Shown: positions 7,550 through 16,277, counted from the first letter of the stretch. The stretch: 64,000 nucleotides of DNA from an uncultured Corynebacterium sp. (GCF_946998835.1 NZ_CAMQAZ010000012.1:6576-70575), one strand, 5' to 3'. The notes: a model not told the origin generated them from the letters alone. Program-made: numbers and translations.

Positions 7550-8239
7550 ATGAGCATCGTCCTTGTCACCGGCACCGGCACCGATATTGGAAAGACCATC
7601 GGCACAGCAGCCCTGGCGGCGGCACTTCGCGAGGCGGGTAAGGAGGTGCACGTCGTCAAGCCGATTCAGACCGGTTTTCCGGGACCAAACGGCGGCGATC
7701 TGGACACTGTCGCCGAACTGACGGGGATTGACAACCTGCATGGTTTCGAGCGATACCCCGAGCCGATGGCACCGGTGGCGGCGGCGCAGCGTGCGGGTAT
7801 GCGCCTGCCGGAGGCCACGGAGATAGCGGAGAAGATCAAGCTTATTGACGGGCCGAACCGCGTTGTCCTCGTGGAGGGCGCGGGCGGGCTGCTAGTGAGG
7901 CTCGGCGAGGACTGGGCGCTGCCGGAGCTGGCGGGATTGCTGCAGGGAAGTCAGATGGTGGTCGTGACGCGGTTGGATCTGGGGTGCCTGAACGAGGCGG
8001 AGCTCACTGTGGAGGTGGCGCGTGGCCGTGGGGTCAATGTCACGGCGTTGGTCGGTGGTTCGCTGCCGACAGAGAACGATCCAATTATCGAGACCAACCT
8101 GGAAGAATTGCCGCGCATCACCGGGGTGCCGCTGCTGGGTTCGGTGCAGGCGGGAGCGGGCAGGTTGGGTCGGCAGGAGTTTGTGGCGAAAGCTTCGCAG
8201 TGGCTGCCGGGCGTGCGTGAGTGGGCCGCCGGGCTTTAA
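7550..8239 (+). CDS. bioD: ATP-dependent dethiobiotin synthetase
   Basis: 229 aa. BioD carboxylates DAPA with CO2 and ATP and closes the ureido ring, making dethiobiotin, the step after BioA. The P-loop GTGTDIGKT is at residues 7-15; the KPIQTG segment near 39 and VEGAGGLLVRL near 110 line the active site. AAAGGAG 10 nt before ATG 7550 is a clear ribosome site. It is probably co-transcribed with bioA. bioB is not in this window. The stop codon lies inside a 17-bp triplicated repeat. Confidence 0.95.
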   Translation: MSIVLVTGTGTDIGKTIGTAALAAALREAGKEVHVVKPIQTGFPGPNGGDLDTVAELTGIDNLHGFERYPEPMAPVAAAQRAGMRLPEATEIAEKIKLIDGPNRVVLVEGAGGLLVRLGEDWALPELAGLLQGSQMVVVTRLDLGCLNEAELTVEVARGRGVNVTALVGGSLPTENDPIIETNLEELPRITGVPLLGSVQAGAGRLGRQEFVAKASQWLPGVREWAAGL

Positions 8240-8282
8240 GGCAGCTCCGGCTTTAAGGCAGCTCCGGCTTTAAGGCAGCTCC
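8232..8282 (+). repeat. 17-bp tandem triplication over the bioD stop
   Basis: GGCTTTAAGGCAGCTCC occurs three times in tandem without mismatch (8232, 8249, 8266). The first copy contains the bioD stop TAA (8237-8239), so the last codons and stop have been triplicated into the spacer. Confidence 0.92.
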
Positions 8283-8497
8283 GGCGGAGAGGCCGCGCGG
8301 GACGTCGTTAAGCTGGTGTTTTGCGAAAAACGTGCTAAGGTGGCTAGTCGACAAGGCGCGAGGCTTTCTCTGTAATTCTCTTTAGTAACCTGCTTCCACC
8401 GGCCGTTTTGGGCCCACGGGGGAGAGAACAGCGTCGCCTGGCGCTGAAGTTCTAGCAAACAGAACAATCTCCAACGCTTGAAAAGGATGTAGGTCAA
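8283..8497 (+). promoter_or_regulatory. rluB upstream/leader region with hairpins
   Basis: Between the repeat and rluB are several stem candidates: CCGT/ACGG around a TTTGGGCCC core (8402-8418), CAGCGTC-GCCT-GGCGCTG (8429-8446), and CTTGA...TCAAG, whose right arm abuts the GTG start and whose loop holds the AAAAGGATG ribosome site. This could modulate translation of rluB; no known riboswitch motif was recognised. Confidence 0.4.
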
Positions 8498-9472
8498 GTG
8501 GCTAAACCCGCTCGCCGAGAAGGCACACCGGCACACAAGAACCGTAAGAATCACTCCAACCGCGCACACGGCTCGACTAATGCCCAGCGCAATCGCAGCC
8601 GTCGTGACAGCGGTGCGAAGATGGAAACCTCCAACGTCCACGCGAAGGACATCTACGTATCCAATGCCCGCCCGGCGCGCCACCAGCACGTCGACACAGA
8701 CCGCCGCGGTGCGGGCAAGCGTGCTCACAGCCAGGCAGGCGAGGGCGTGCGACTGCAGAAGGTGCTGGCACAGGCAGGCGTGGCGTCGCGTCGTATGGCA
8801 GAAAAGCTTATCGACGAAGGCCGCGTCGAGGTCGACGGCAAAATCGTGACGCGACAGGGCGTGCGGGTGGACCCGAACACGTCTGTGATTCGCGTCGATG
8901 GTTCCCGCGTCATCGTCAATGAGGACATGCAGTACTTCGTCCTGAACAAGCCGCGTGGTGTGCAGTCGACCATGCATGATGACATGGGCCGCCCGTGTGT
9001 GGGCGACATCATCGGTGAGAAAATCAGCGCTGGTCAGCGTCTCTTCCACGTTGGTCGTCTGGATGCGGCCACCGAGGGGCTGCTGCTGCTGACCAACGAC
9101 GGTGAGCTGGCCAACCGACTGATGCACCCGAGCTACGAGGTCACCAAGACCTACATGGCCACCGTCGTCGGCGAGGTCGACGCCAAGGTCATGCGCGAGC
9201 TGGAAAAGGGCATTGAGCTCGATGACGGCATCGCCAAGGCGGACATGGCGCAGGTCATTGATGTCTGGCAGGGCCGCTCTATCGTCCGTATTGAGCTGCA
9301 CGAGGGCCGCAAGCACATCGTGCGCCGAATGCTCAAGACCGCCGGCTTCCCCGTCGAGCGCCTGGTGCGCACTAAGATTCACACTGTCCAACTGGGCGAG
9401 CAGACCCCGGGAGCGCTGCGCGCACTCAACCGCGCTGAGCTGACCTCCCTCTACAACGCGGTGGGGCTGTAA
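8498..9472 (+). CDS. rluB: 23S rRNA pseudouridine synthase RluB-like
   Basis: 324 aa. A basic, His/Arg/Asn-rich N-terminal extension (about 1-80) precedes an S4 RNA-binding domain (82-130, LQKVLAQAGVASRR) and a RsuA/RluB-type catalytic domain. The catalytic aspartate is D189 in VGRLDAATEGLLLLTNDG. The family isomerises uridine in the 23S rRNA peptidyl-transferase region. The disordered, positively charged extension is a recurrent actinobacterial addition. The stop TAA is immediately followed by an in-frame ATG of the cmk-der reading frame, but that gene more likely starts at 9539. scpAB-rluB-cmk-der is the conserved order, here interrupted by 4 kb before rluB. Confidence 0.92.
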   Translation: MAKPARREGTPAHKNRKNHSNRAHGSTNAQRNRSRRDSGAKMETSNVHAKDIYVSNARPARHQHVDTDRRGAGKRAHSQAGEGVRLQKVLAQAGVASRRMAEKLIDEGRVEVDGKIVTRQGVRVDPNTSVIRVDGSRVIVNEDMQYFVLNKPRGVQSTMHDDMGRPCVGDIIGEKISAGQRLFHVGRLDAATEGLLLLTNDGELANRLMHPSYEVTKTYMATVVGEVDAKVMRELEKGIELDDGIAKADMAQVIDVWQGRSIVRIELHEGRKHIVRRMLKTAGFPVERLVRTKIHTVQLGEQTPGALRALNRAELTSLYNAVGL

Positions 9473-9538
9473 ATGGCACTAGTGAAAAAGAACGAAGAAA
9501 ACCGCGCAGCCGAACAACACGGAGCTGAAGGAGCCCAC

Positions 9539-11875
9539 ATGAGCGAGCAGAACACTGACGACATGCTGTTGGTTGCCATTGATGGCCCCTCCGGCACTGG
9601 CAAGTCGACTGTCTCCCGGATGGTCGCAACCGAGCTGGGTGCAAAGTACCTGGACACCGGCGCAATGTACCGCGTGGCCACCCTGTGGGTGCTGCGCCAG
9701 GGCATCGACCCGACCGATGAGGAAGCCGTGGCCAAGGCGACGGCCGCGCTGCCGCTGGAAGTCTCCGATGACCCGAATTCCACTGCGGTCCTCCTCGACG
9801 GCGAGGATGTCTCTGGCGAGATCCGCGGCCCGGAGGTGACCCGCAACGTGTCGGCTGTCTCCGCGATTCCGGCCGTGCGTACCAACCTGGTCGCGCTCCA
9901 GCGCTCGCTGGCCGCATCGGCGGTGCGCTGCGTGGTGGAGGGCCGCGACATCGGCACGGTGGTGCTCCCGGATGTCCCGGCGAAGATTTTCATGACCGCC
10001 TCCGCTGAGGTGCGCGCCCGCCGCCGCTACGATCAGGACATTGCTGCTGGTCGTGAGGCTGACTACGACACTGTGCTTGCCGACGTCATCCGCCGCGACG
10101 AACTCGACAGCAACCGTGCGACCTCTCCGCTGAAGCCAGCCGAGGATGCGTTCATTCTGGACACCTCCGAGATGGACATCGACGAGGTCGTGGAAAACGT
10201 CCTCGATGTCGTGGAGGCCGGCTACCCGGGGTCCACCATGGACTGGGACGAGGTCGACAACGAAGAGTTCGAGGGCTCCTACGAGAACTCCAAAGACTAC
10301 GAAGACGCTGACGGCGCCGAAGACTCCGAGGACGACACCGCCGGACACCTGGTCGCAAACGTGGAGACCAAAAACGCGCCGGGCACAGCCAGCAGCCACA
10401 CCAGCGCAGACGAGTTCATCGACCGCACGATTGCCGACCACGAGACGATCATCTCCGAGGCCATCGAGCGCGCCGAAACCGGCCAGATTGACGATGATGC
10501 CGACTGGGAAGAGCTGGAAAACGCCTTCGCAGCACTTGGTGTAAACGACGAAGAGGAAGAAGCCCTTCCGACCGTGGCCATTGTGGGACGACCGAATGTA
10601 GGTAAGTCCACCATGGTTAACAGGTTCATTGGCCGTCGTGAAGCAGTTGTCGAAGACTTCCCGGGCGTGACCCGTGACCGCATCTCCTACCTGGGAGAAT
10701 GGGGCGGACGTCGCTTCTGGGTGCAGGACACCGGCGGCTGGGATCCGGATGCGAAGGGTATGCACGCGGCGATTGCTCGTCAGGCGGAGACCGCCATGGA
10801 GACCGCCGATGTGATTGTCATGGTCGTCGACACCACCGTCGGAATCACCGCCACGGAAGAGGTCATGGCCCGCCGCCTGCAGCGCGCAGAGCAGCCGGTT
10901 ATTCTCGCCGCCAACAAGTTTGAGTCGGATTCGCAGCTTGGCGACGTCGCGGAGTTCTGGGCCCTCGGGCTCGGCGAGCCGCACCCAACCTCGGCCCTCC
11001 ACGGCCGAGGCAATGCCGATGTGATGGACGAAGTCGTGGCCGCCTTCCCGGAGGTGCCGCGTGCGAAGTCGCTGCCGACCGGGCCGCGTCGCGTGGCGCT
11101 GGTGGGCAAGCCGAATGTGGGCAAGTCCTCGCTGCTGAACAAGCTCTCCGGTGAAGACCGCGCAGTGGTCAGCGACGTGGCTGGTACCACGGTTGACCCG
11201 GTGGACTCGCTGGTGCAGATGGACGAGGCGCTGTGGCGTTTCGTGGATACCGCAGGTATCCGCAAGAAGACCAAGACCGCCAAGGGCCACGAGTTCTACG
11301 CTTCGCTGCGTACCCGTTCAACCATCGATAACGCCGAAGTCGTGATTTTCCTGGTTGATGCCTCCGAGCAGATTACAGAGCAGGATCAGCGCGTGCTGCG
11401 CATGATTCTCGACTCCGGTCGTGCACTCGTGGTGGCCTACAACAAGTGGGACCTCATGGATGAGGACCGCCGCGATCTTCTCGAACGCGAGATTGAAGAA
11501 CAGCTTTCGCACGTGCCGTGGGCCCGTCGTGTGAACATCTCCGCTAAGACCGGCCGTGCTGTGCAGAAGCTGGAGCCGGCAATGCTGGAGGCTGTGGAGT
11601 CGTGGGATAAGCGCATCTCCACCGGTCGCCTGAACACCTGGCTGCGCGCGATCATGCAGCAGAACCCACCACCACTGCGTGGTGGTCGCCAGCCGCGCGT
11701 GCTGTTCGCCACCCAGGCATCCTCGCGCCCGCCGGTGATTGTGCTGTTCACGACCGGCTTCCTGGAGCACGGCTACCGTCGCTTCCTGGAGCGCAAGCTG
11801 CGTGAAGAATTCGGTTTCGAGGGCTCGCCGGTGCGCATCGCGGTGCGTGTCCGCGAGAAGAAGAAGCGTCGCTAG
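9539..11875 (+). CDS. cmk-der: Bifunctional cytidylate kinase / GTPase Der fusion
   Basis: 778 aa, two enzymes in one chain. Residues about 8-235 are CMP kinase (P-loop GPSGTGKST, CMP-binding GAMYRVAT, DIGTVVLPD). Residues about 345-778 are EngA/Der with two G domains (GRPNVGKST near 350, GKPNVGKSS near 522; NKFE and NKWD base-recognition motifs) and a KH-like C-terminus. The 110-residue linker is strongly acidic (Asp/Glu-rich). Der promotes 50S assembly; Cmk feeds pyrimidine nucleotides. ATG 9539 is preferred for its GAAGGAG site; the ATG at 9473 abutting the rluB stop has none. The fusion type is known in actinobacteria. Confidence 0.96.
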   Translation: MSEQNTDDMLLVAIDGPSGTGKSTVSRMVATELGAKYLDTGAMYRVATLWVLRQGIDPTDEEAVAKATAALPLEVSDDPNSTAVLLDGEDVSGEIRGPEVTRNVSAVSAIPAVRTNLVALQRSLAASAVRCVVEGRDIGTVVLPDVPAKIFMTASAEVRARRRYDQDIAAGREADYDTVLADVIRRDELDSNRATSPLKPAEDAFILDTSEMDIDEVVENVLDVVEAGYPGSTMDWDEVDNEEFEGSYENSKDYEDADGAEDSEDDTAGHLVANVETKNAPGTASSHTSADEFIDRTIADHETIISEAIERAETGQIDDDADWEELENAFAALGVNDEEEEALPTVAIVGRPNVGKSTMVNRFIGRREAVVEDFPGVTRDRISYLGEWGGRRFWVQDTGGWDPDAKGMHAAIARQAETAMETADVIVMVVDTTVGITATEEVMARRLQRAEQPVILAANKFESDSQLGDVAEFWALGLGEPHPTSALHGRGNADVMDEVVAAFPEVPRAKSLPTGPRRVALVGKPNVGKSSLLNKLSGEDRAVVSDVAGTTVDPVDSLVQMDEALWRFVDTAGIRKKTKTAKGHEFYASLRTRSTIDNAEVVIFLVDASEQITEQDQRVLRMILDSGRALVVAYNKWDLMDEDRRDLLEREIEEQLSHVPWARRVNISAKTGRAVQKLEPAMLEAVESWDKRISTGRLNTWLRAIMQQNPPPLRGGRQPRVLFATQASSRPPVIVLFTTGFLEHGYRRFLERKLREEFGFEGSPVRIAVRVREKKKRR

Positions 11876-11922
11876 ACACTCCTAGCTGCGCTAGTTGCGC
11901 AAGTTGAGCCGAGAAAAGCCGA

Positions 11923-11967
11923 GAAAAGCCCAAAATGTGATTTAGCAGATTGCATTTTGGGCTTTTC
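11923..11967 (+). terminator. Hairpin terminator after cmk-der
   Basis: A perfect 15-bp stem, GAAAAGCCCAAAATG (11923-11937) with CATTTTGGGCTTTTC (11953-11967), loop 15 nt. The left arm overlaps a 10-bp tandem repeat GCCGAGAAAA (11909-11928). Confidence 0.85.
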
Positions 11968-12014
11968 GTTGGCAATTTGGAGTCTTAAGAAATTAGCGAT
12001 AAGGAGAACTGACT

Positions 12015-13052
12015 ATGGTCAGGCGCGGCGATAACCGGGACGGTGCTCAGCACGACGGTCGGGACAATAGCTATGGGCGCGAACCTTTTAGCCCTTATGG
12101 TGACGACTCCGCTACTCACTACATTCCACGCGATGGCGGGCGACGTGACGGCCGTGGCTACAACCCAGATAGCGACTTCGCGGGTGAGCAGCCGACCGAG
12201 TACTTCGGCAACGATGCCTCCGAGACGCAGTACCTACAGCGCGACAACCAAACACGATTCGATGACTCGCGTGGTACAGGTGCTGGCCCGGGTAACGAGA
12301 CTGCTTATGGGCTTGGCTATGGCTCCGGCTATGGCTATGGATCTGGCCAGGGCAGTGGCGCGCAGGGAAGTGGCCAGTACTGGGCACCGCTTTCGGAGGA
12401 AGAGCGAGGCTATGGTCAGGCCGGCCAGCAACCATACCAAGGTCAGCAGTACGCTGCCGGCGCAGGTGGTTACGGCGCAGGCGGTTACGACGACCCGAAC
12501 AACTTTGACAACCGAAGCAGCGACAACCGCAACACTGATGACTCTAAGAAGGGCTGGGGCAAGTCCGTGGCCATTGTGGCCATCGCTGCGATTGTTGCCG
12601 TCGTCGCGCTGGTAGCCCTGGTCCTTTCCTTCAACTCGGGCACCAAGGACGATGCGGGGGAACAGACGCAGGAGACGTCGTCAAGCCCGACGACTACGAC
12701 GGACGAGACGACGACCAGTCCGTTGGAGAGCATTGATCCGTCCGGCACGGTCGATGATGCGCGGCAGCGTCTGGAGAAGGAACTGGAAAACCTGCGCCAA
12801 ACGCCACCGCCGATTCCGGGACCAGGCCAGGGTGGCGATACGCCAACTATCCCGGACAATGTTGTGGGCAAGAGCCCGGCTGCCGTTGAAATTGAGCTGC
12901 GCACGAGCGGCTACCAGAACATCACCGTCGTCGATGCTGAGGGTAACCAGACCAGCTCAGTGGCCGCGCTGTTGGGCAAGGTCGCCTCGATTGACCCGCC
13001 GGAGGGACAAGAGGCTGATACCTCCACTCCTGTGACTATCTACCTGCAGTAA
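12015..13052 (+). CDS. Single-pass membrane protein with C-terminal PASTA-like domain
   Basis: 345 aa. Residues 1-180 are low complexity, rich in Gly, Tyr, Asp, Gln and Ser (repeats of GYGSG type) and predicted cytoplasmic. A single hydrophobic helix follows (about 187-208, VAIVAIAAIVAVVALVALVL), then a Thr/Ser-rich linker, a Pro-rich stretch and a C-terminal domain (about 278-345) with PASTA features (IPDNVVGKSPAAVEIEL, IDPPEGQ, VTIYLQ). PASTA domains bind peptidoglycan fragments. AAGGAG 9 nt upstream fixes the ATG. There is no kinase domain, so it is not PknB. The function is unknown; a cell-envelope sensor or scaffold is inference. Confidence 0.75.
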   Translation: MVRRGDNRDGAQHDGRDNSYGREPFSPYGDDSATHYIPRDGGRRDGRGYNPDSDFAGEQPTEYFGNDASETQYLQRDNQTRFDDSRGTGAGPGNETAYGLGYGSGYGYGSGQGSGAQGSGQYWAPLSEEERGYGQAGQQPYQGQQYAAGAGGYGAGGYDDPNNFDNRSSDNRNTDDSKKGWGKSVAIVAIAAIVAVVALVALVLSFNSGTKDDAGEQTQETSSSPTTTTDETTTSPLESIDPSGTVDDARQRLEKELENLRQTPPPIPGPGQGGDTPTIPDNVVGKSPAAVEIELRTSGYQNITVVDAEGNQTSSVAALLGKVASIDPPEGQEADTSTPVTIYLQ

Positions 13053-13090
13053 CGCGGCAGGCGGGGCGGAGGCCTGGGGCGATTTCCGCC

Positions 13091-13118
13091 TTCAAACACC
13101 AATGGTGTAACCTATAGC
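13091..13118 (+). promoter_or_regulatory. Promoter of tRNA-Pro
   Basis: TTCAAA (13091-13096), 16 bp, TATAGC (13113-13118), placing the start about 15 bp before the tRNA. The spacer contains the inverted repeat ACACC-AAT-GGTGT (13096-13108). Confidence 0.5.
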
Positions 13119-13138
13119 TCGTTGCACTTTGGTGCACG

Positions 13139-13212
13139 CGGGCTGTAGCGCAGCTTGGTAGCGCACCTCACTGGGGGTGAGGGGGTCGTCGGTTCAAATC
13201 CGGTCAGCCCGA
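13139..13212 (+). tRNA. tRNA-Pro (anticodon GGG)
   Basis: Cloverleaf: acceptor stem CGGGCTG/CAGCCCG with discriminator A13212, D arm around GCGCAGCTTGGTAGCGC, anticodon stem CCTCA/TGAGG with loop CTGGGGG (anticodon GGG, reading CCC and CCU codons), and T arm with GGTTCAAATCC. The 3' CCA is not encoded. Confidence 0.95.
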
Positions 13213-13221
13213 CAACAAAAG

Positions 13222-13258
13222 TAGCCGCCGTCTTCTGGGAATTCCCGGGAGGCGGCGG
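13222..13258. terminator. Hairpin shared by tRNA-Pro and rraA
   Basis: GCCGCC (13224-13229) pairs with GGCGGC (13251-13256) around an inner palindrome GGGAATTCCC. It lies between the tRNA and the convergent rraA gene and can serve both strands. Confidence 0.6.
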
Positions 13259-13282
13259 TTGTGTCTACGGTGTATTTTGCCG

Positions 13283-13756
13283 TTAGCGCACGACGATGCC
13301 GTCGGAGTCAGCGTAGAGGGTCTCGCCTGGCACGAAGTCAATGCCACCGAAGGAGACAACGACATCGCGCTCGCCCTCACCGGTCTTGGTGGACTTGCGC
13401 GGGTTGGTACCCAGAGCCTTGCAGCCGAAGTCCATCTCTCCAATCAGCTTGGAGTCGCGGATCGCGCCGTTGACGACCACGCCAGCCCAGCCATTGTCCT
13501 TGCCGAGCCCCGCAATAACGTCACCGACCAGCGCAGTGTGGACGGAAGCGTCACCATCGATGACGAGCACGCCGCCCTCAGACGGCTCGGAGAGAACCTT
13601 CTTCAGCAGTGCGTTGTCCTGGAAGCACTTGACCGTGGAGATCGTGCCGCAGAACTCCAGGCGACCGCCGAGGTTGCGCATCTGCGTATCGCAGGAACGC
13701 ACGTCCGGGCCGATTTCGTCTACCAAGTCAGCAGTGGGGATGAATTCGATTGCCAT
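13283..13756 (-). CDS. rraA: RraA-family protein
   Basis: 157 aa, standard for the RraA/DmpG-like fold. Typical motifs are GDVIAGLGKDNGWAGVVVNG, the AIRDS loop and the terminal DSDGIVV. In E. coli RraA inhibits RNase E by binding its C-terminal region; many homologues are instead 4-hydroxy-4-methyl-2-oxoglutarate/oxaloacetate aldolases, with the R/D pair near AIRDS binding metal and substrate. Which role applies here cannot be decided. The gene is divergent from secA2. A palindrome GGATTTAAATCC lies 3 bp before its ATG and overlaps the ribosome-binding region. Confidence 0.85.
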   Translation of the reverse strand: MAIEFIPTADLVDEIGPDVRSCDTQMRNLGGRLEFCGTISTVKCFQDNALLKKVLSEPSEGGVLVIDGDASVHTALVGDVIAGLGKDNGWAGVVVNGAIRDSKLIGEMDFGCKALGTNPRKSTKTGEGERDVVVSFGGIDFVPGETLYADSDGIVVR

Positions 13757-13800
13757 AGGGATTTAAATCCTTCCGAAGGTTCTCAAAAGAAAATGCTCAC

Positions 13801-13822
13801 AACAAGTGTTAACACCATTGTT
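13801..13822. promoter_or_regulatory. Palindromic operator-like site between rraA and secA2
   Basis: AACAA-GTGTTAACAC-CA-TTGTT (13801-13822) has a perfect inner 10-bp palindrome, GTGTTAACAC (13806-13815), and complementary outer arms AACAA/TTGTT. It sits in the divergent promoter region of rraA and secA2. The regulator is unknown. Confidence 0.45.
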
Positions 13823-13959
13823 TCAAACTCAAGATGTGACTAAAGACATATGGTGCAAATTCGCTGGCAGCGATTGGTGCTCCGCAGGCCGGTCCAGATT
13901 GATTACTCTGGTGAGTCAGAACGCGCCGACAACCACACGTGCGCAGGAAAGGGGAGAAG

Positions 13960-16239
13960 ATGGCTGGGTTTAATTGGTTTTGGAAGGCTCTCGGCGGCAA
14001 GCAGGGGCGCAACCAAAAACGCAGCGTAGGGCTGGTGGCACGCGCCGCTGAGCTGGAACCGCAGGTACAAGCGCTTTCCGACGCCGACCTCGCCGACTTC
14101 GCCCGCCAACACGCAACTGATGCCCCGGAGCTTTTAGCCGCGCTCCGCGAAGTCTCCCAGCGCACCCTGTCCATGCGCCCTTTCGATGTGCAGCTCCAAG
14201 GCGCACTGGCGCTCATGGAGGGTGACGTCATCCAGATGGCCACCGGTGAGGGCAAGACTCTCTCAGGTGCCCTGGCCGCAGCCGGGTTCGCCCTGCGCGA
14301 CCACCGCGTGCACTCCGTGACCGTCAATGACTACCTCGCAGGCCGCGACGCGCAGTGGATGCAACCGCTGTTCGGGTTCCTTGGACTCTCGGTAGCGGCT
14401 ATTTCTCCGCAGGATGGTCCGGGGGAGCGTCGTAAAGCATATGCGGCGGACATCGTCTACGCCGCTGTCAACGAGCTCGGCTTCGATGTCCTGCGCGACC
14501 GCTGTGCACCGACCATCGAAGAGCGCGTGCAGTCGCCAGCTGACGTCGCCATCATTGACGAGGCCGACTCCGTGTTGGTCGATGAAGCGCTGGTCCCACT
14601 CGTGCTCGCCGGCAATGAGCCTGGCGCCGCACCGACCGGACAGATCACCGACGTGGTGCGCCGCCTGCAACTCGGCGACGACTACACCGTGGACGAAGGC
14701 CGCCGCAATGTCTTCCTCACCGACACTGGTGCCGCACGCGTCGAAAGGCTGCTCGGCATCCCCTCGCTGTACGACGCCGAACACGTCGGCACCACCCTGG
14801 TGCAAGTCAATGTCGCACTGCACGCCCACGAACTGCTGCAGCGCGATGTCGACTACATCGTGCGCGACGGCAAGGTACAGCTGATTGATGCCTCACGTGG
14901 GCGAGTGGCGGAACTGCAGCGCTGGCCGGACGGTCTGCAGGCGGCGGTGGAAGCCAAGGAGGGCCTGCAAGTCTCCGAGGGCGGCCGCATCCTGGACTCC
15001 ATGACCATCCAGCAACTCATCGGCCGCTACGACATCACCTGCGGCATGACCGGCACCGCTACCTCCGCAGGTGACCAGTTCCGCGAGTTCTACGGGCTCC
15101 ACGTCTCCGTCATCGAGCCCAACGTCCCGTGCATCCGCGACGACGAGCCCGACCGCATCTATGCCACCTCCGACGACGCATTCGCCGCGCTTGTCGACGA
15201 GGTCGTGGAACTCAATGGCACAGGTCGACCAATACTCGTAGGCACCCGTGACGTGGCCGAATCGGAACGTTTGGCCGATGCGCTGGTTCTGCGCGGCATC
15301 GAATCCTCGGTGCTCAATGCGAAGAACGACGAGCTGGAGGCCGAAGTAATTGCCGATGCCGGCGATATTGGCTGCGTTACTGTGTCTACCCAGATGGCCG
15401 GACGCGGTACCGACATCCGCCTCGGCGGAGCAGATGAATCCAACCGCGATGCCGTGGTTGAGCGTGGTGGACTCTGCGTCATTGGCCTGGGCAAGCATCG
15501 CACTGACAGGCTGGACAACCAGCTGCGTGGCCGCGCCGGGCGCCAGGGCGATCCGGGCTCCTCGGTGTTCTTTGTCTCCCTGGATGATCCGGTGATTTCC
15601 GAGGGCGCTGCCGGCGAGACGCTGAGCGTGATGCCCGAGGAGGATGGCCGGGTGCGCGATAAGAGGGCCTACCAGTTCATCGATCGCGCGCAGCGAGTAA
15701 CTGAGGCGACCATGCTGTCGATTCATGCGACGACCTGGAAGTACAACAAGCTGATCGGCGACCAGCGCGAGATTCTGGATGAGCGCCGCGAGAAGCTGCT
15801 GACTACCGCCGCTGCCTGGGAAGAACTTTCCAAGCAGGCATCAGCGCGGGCGAAGGAAGTCGAAGCCGCAGTCGGGCGCGAGGTCGCCGAGGAGGCTGCC
15901 CGAGAAATTATGCTGAGCCACTTGGACCGCGGGTGGTCGGACCACCTGGCGGATCTGGATGACCTGCGAGAGTCGATTCACCTGCGCGCGCTGGCTAAGG
16001 AAAGCCCGATTGATGAATTCCACCGCGCCGCCATCGGTGCCTTCAAGAATCTGGTGAACAATGCGGTTACCGAGTCGGTACAGACCTTCCAGGAGGTCGA
16101 AATTGACAGTGACGGTGCGCACTTGGAGGACACGGGACTTGCTCGCCCGAGCTCGACGTGGACTTACATGGTTAACGACAACCCGTTGAGCAATGGTGGC
16201 GGCTCCGTCGTCGGCTCGATCGCGGCGATGTTTAAGTAA
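13960..16239 (+). CDS. secA2: Accessory preprotein translocase ATPase SecA2
   Basis: 759 aa, shorter than housekeeping SecA (850-950 aa), and it lacks the C-terminal zinc-binding tail; both are typical of actinobacterial SecA2. Walker A MATGEGKTL (about residues 95-103), Walker B IDEADSVLVDEA, TGTA (GMTGTATSAG) and the QMAGRGTDIRLGG/GRAGRQGDPGSS helicase-2 motifs are intact. SecA2 works with SecYEG to export a small set of proteins. ATG 13960 follows GGAAAGGGGAG; an upstream in-frame ATG at 13939 has no better site. The stop is followed by a 13-bp tandem duplication. Confidence 0.93.
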   Translation: MAGFNWFWKALGGKQGRNQKRSVGLVARAAELEPQVQALSDADLADFARQHATDAPELLAALREVSQRTLSMRPFDVQLQGALALMEGDVIQMATGEGKTLSGALAAAGFALRDHRVHSVTVNDYLAGRDAQWMQPLFGFLGLSVAAISPQDGPGERRKAYAADIVYAAVNELGFDVLRDRCAPTIEERVQSPADVAIIDEADSVLVDEALVPLVLAGNEPGAAPTGQITDVVRRLQLGDDYTVDEGRRNVFLTDTGAARVERLLGIPSLYDAEHVGTTLVQVNVALHAHELLQRDVDYIVRDGKVQLIDASRGRVAELQRWPDGLQAAVEAKEGLQVSEGGRILDSMTIQQLIGRYDITCGMTGTATSAGDQFREFYGLHVSVIEPNVPCIRDDEPDRIYATSDDAFAALVDEVVELNGTGRPILVGTRDVAESERLADALVLRGIESSVLNAKNDELEAEVIADAGDIGCVTVSTQMAGRGTDIRLGGADESNRDAVVERGGLCVIGLGKHRTDRLDNQLRGRAGRQGDPGSSVFFVSLDDPVISEGAAGETLSVMPEEDGRVRDKRAYQFIDRAQRVTEATMLSIHATTWKYNKLIGDQREILDERREKLLTTAAAWEELSKQASARAKEVEAAVGREVAEEAAREIMLSHLDRGWSDHLADLDDLRESIHLRALAKESPIDEFHRAAIGAFKNLVNNAVTESVQTFQEVEIDSDGAHLEDTGLARPSSTWTYMVNDNPLSNGGGSVVGSIAAMFK

Positions 16240-16255
16240 ACGGTTTAAGTAAACG
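16230..16255 (+). repeat. 13-bp tandem duplication over the secA2 stop
   Basis: GTTTAAGTAAACG at 16230-16242 and 16243-16255, perfect. The first copy covers the last two sense codons and the stop TAA (16237-16239). The unit is itself partly palindromic (GTTTA/TAAAC). Confidence 0.9.
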
Positions 16256-16277
16256 ACAACCATCCGTTAGTAACAAT

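Noticed and set aside
9479..11290. 603-codon open frame on the minus strand
   Set aside because: It is antisense to the cmk-der fusion, whose motifs are complete; long antisense frames are expected in high-GC coding DNA with strong third-position bias.
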